Assembly (NCBI GenBank): GCA_018817865.1 | Contig: JAHITG010000237.1 | Span: forward strand, 1-5,178 | Direction of reading: 5' to 3' | Length of the DNA: 5,178 nt | Source: Spirochaetota bacterium | GTDB lineage: Bacteria > Spirochaetota > JAHITG01 | Part shown: positions 4,463 through 5,178 of the stretch, in pieces | Layout: every line of letters starts with the position of its first letter | Numbering within the stretch: position 1 is the first letter of the stretch | Made by a program: the position numbers and the translations under genes | The notes under the pieces: model-generated | What the model saw: the letters and a program-made list of their open reading frames with translations, nothing else | Databases searched by the model: none | Told to the model about the DNA's origin: nothing

Positions 4463-4768
4463 TTGATTTTAGGAAAAGTTTGCGGTACCATTGTGGCTAC
4501 ACAGAAAGATGAACAGTTAAAAGGAGGAACACTACATATTGTTAAGCTGATGTCCATGGACGGAAAACTGACCGATAAGGTGATCGTTGCCTTTGATACG
4601 GTTGGGGTGGGGCAGGATGAGGTAGTCATTGTAGTATCGGGCAGTTCCTCCAGAATGACGGAGAGGACAGAGAAAGCCCCTGTTGATGCTGCTATTGTAG
4701 CTGTTGTGGATGAAGTAGAAGTAAAAGATAAGATCATATATAGAAAATTTGAAACAGAGGTTAACTGA
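4463..4768 (+). CDS. BMC-P pentameric vertex protein 2 (EutN/CcmL family)
   Basis: A 101-residue EutN/CcmL-family vertex protein with LGKVCGTIVAT (3-13), VAFDTVGVG (42-50), GSSSRM (60-65) and APVDAAIVAVVD (72-83). The start is a TTG at 4463 with AAGGAGA (4451-4457) five bases upstream. No in-frame ATG lies near, and the family N-terminus (M-LGKV) begins exactly here. It lies 31 bases after the first paralogue and two bases before the third, in the same operon. Cys7 is a visible difference from the Ile at this position in its two neighbours. Confidence 0.92.
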   Translation: MILGKVCGTIVATQKDEQLKGGTLHIVKLMSMDGKLTDKVIVAFDTVGVGQDEVVIVVSGSSSRMTERTEKAPVDAAIVAVVDEVEVKDKIIYRKFETEVN

Positions 4769-4770
4769 TC

Positions 4771-5040
4771 ATGCAGCTGGGCAGAGTAATAGGAACCGTA
4801 GTAGCAAGCAAGAAGATCAAGTCCCTGGACTCCGTAAAACTGAATGTAGTACAGCCTTTAAATGATGACCTGAAGCCTTACGGAGAGCCGGTCATTGCCG
4901 CGGATGCGATCACACAGGCGGGCAGGGGCGAGCTTATATTTTATGTGACCAGCCGTGATGCTACAGAGGCTTTTAAGGATCCCTTCATCCCTGTCGATGC
5001 TTCCATTGTCGCCATCGTCGACCGCATCGATAAAAGTTAA
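4771..5040 (+). CDS. BMC-P pentameric vertex protein 3, divergent (EutN/CcmL family)
   Basis: An 89-residue EutN/CcmL-family protein with LGRVIGTVVAS (3-13), AADAITQAGRGE (43-54), VTSRDA (59-64) and FIPVDASIVAIVD (72-84). Where its two neighbours have V-DTVG and a G/S-SS-R segment, this one has AADAITQAGRGE and TSRDA, which marks a different BMC-P subgroup. The ATG lies two bases after the preceding stop, with AGAGG (4756-4760) ten bases upstream. It is the last gene of the visible operon; the following 138 bases are non-coding. Three different pentamer subunits in one locus suggest mixed or specialised vertices. Confidence 0.92.
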   Translation: MQLGRVIGTVVASKKIKSLDSVKLNVVQPLNDDLKPYGEPVIAADAITQAGRGELIFYVTSRDATEAFKDPFIPVDASIVAIVDRIDKS

Positions 5041-5053
5041 TATTTCTAATTTT

Positions 5054-5088
5054 CACCACAGAAGCTCAGAGGCACAAAGGTCACAGAG
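5054..5088. repeat. CACAGAG-type degenerate short-period repeat
   Basis: Four imperfect units with a period of about 8-9 bases: CCACAGAAG, CTCAGAGG, CACAAAGGT, CACAGAG, followed by seven T residues (5089-5095). Similar CACAGAG-rich intergenic stretches are, from memory, common in many environmental bacterial genomes. There is no GC-rich stem in front of the T run, so I do not call it a terminator. Confidence 0.5.
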
Positions 5089-5178
5089 TTTTTTTGTCGC
5101 TTTGTATTATTAATTTATAGTTTTTTATTTACAGCTTATCCTTCTTCAAATGATTATTGGAAAGATATGGAAGAATTA

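Noticed and set aside
4141..4737. 198-residue minus-strand open frame opposite the BMC-P genes
   Set aside because: It is antisense to two clear EutN/CcmL-family genes and is Ser/Thr/Ile-rich as expected from their reverse complement.
5074..5105. Terminator after the BMC operon (ACAAAG / CTTTGT)
   Set aside because: The stem is only 6 bp and AT-rich, with a 20-nt loop, and the T-run is inside the loop, not after the stem.
5150..5178. Possible start of another gene at the right edge (ATG at 5150 or 5167)
   Set aside because: Neither ATG has a properly spaced ribosome binding site and only four to nine codons are visible.

Overview
The window looks like part of an AT-rich, probably Gram-negative bacterial genome from an environmental or poorly sampled lineage. 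That is inferred from three things: an exported DUF3108-type protein, a compact bacterial microcompartment (BMC) operon with three pentamer genes as in Planctomycetes/Verrucomicrobia-type and related loci, and long intergenic repeat DNA. I cannot name the phylum from this sequence.

Left part (1-1500): the window opens inside a truncated DNA methyltransferase gene. Its reading frame runs directly into the C-terminal remnant of a class I mannose-6-phosphate isomerase (ManA-like) gene in another frame, so two broken genes meet near 257-272. A complete exported DUF3108-type protein follows (534-1286, +). A small protein of about 71 residues lies convergent to it (1283-1498, -), and the two stop codons overlap.

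Middle (1499-2371): about 870 bases with no credible gene but crowded with palindromes. Two hairpins with leftward T-tracts (near 1602 and 1713) look like minus-strand terminators, although no minus-strand gene lies upstream of them. From about 1908 to 2313 there is a composite repeat array. A 29-nt hairpin type (apical ATCAGnGAT) and a 38-nt hairpin type (16-bp arms, 6-nt loop) alternate three times, with conserved linkers and degenerate half-hairpins between them. Arm sequences differ almost completely from copy to copy, yet pairing and geometry are kept. Diverged copies of one leader-like sequence bracket the region (1641-1694 and 2308-2361). This array is the most unusual part of the window.

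Right part (2372-5040): a tight operon encodes one hexameric shell protein (BMC-H, PduA/EutM-like), a CoA-acylating aldehyde dehydrogenase (PduP/EutE-like) with an apparent N-terminal encapsulation helix, and three successive pentameric vertex proteins (BMC-P, EutN/CcmL family). Together these supply facets, vertices and the core aldehyde-oxidising enzyme of a metabolosome. No aldehyde-generating signature enzyme, phosphotransacylase or alcohol dehydrogenase is present here, so the substrate cannot be assigned. The last 138 bases are non-coding and include a purine-rich CACAGAG-type repeat.
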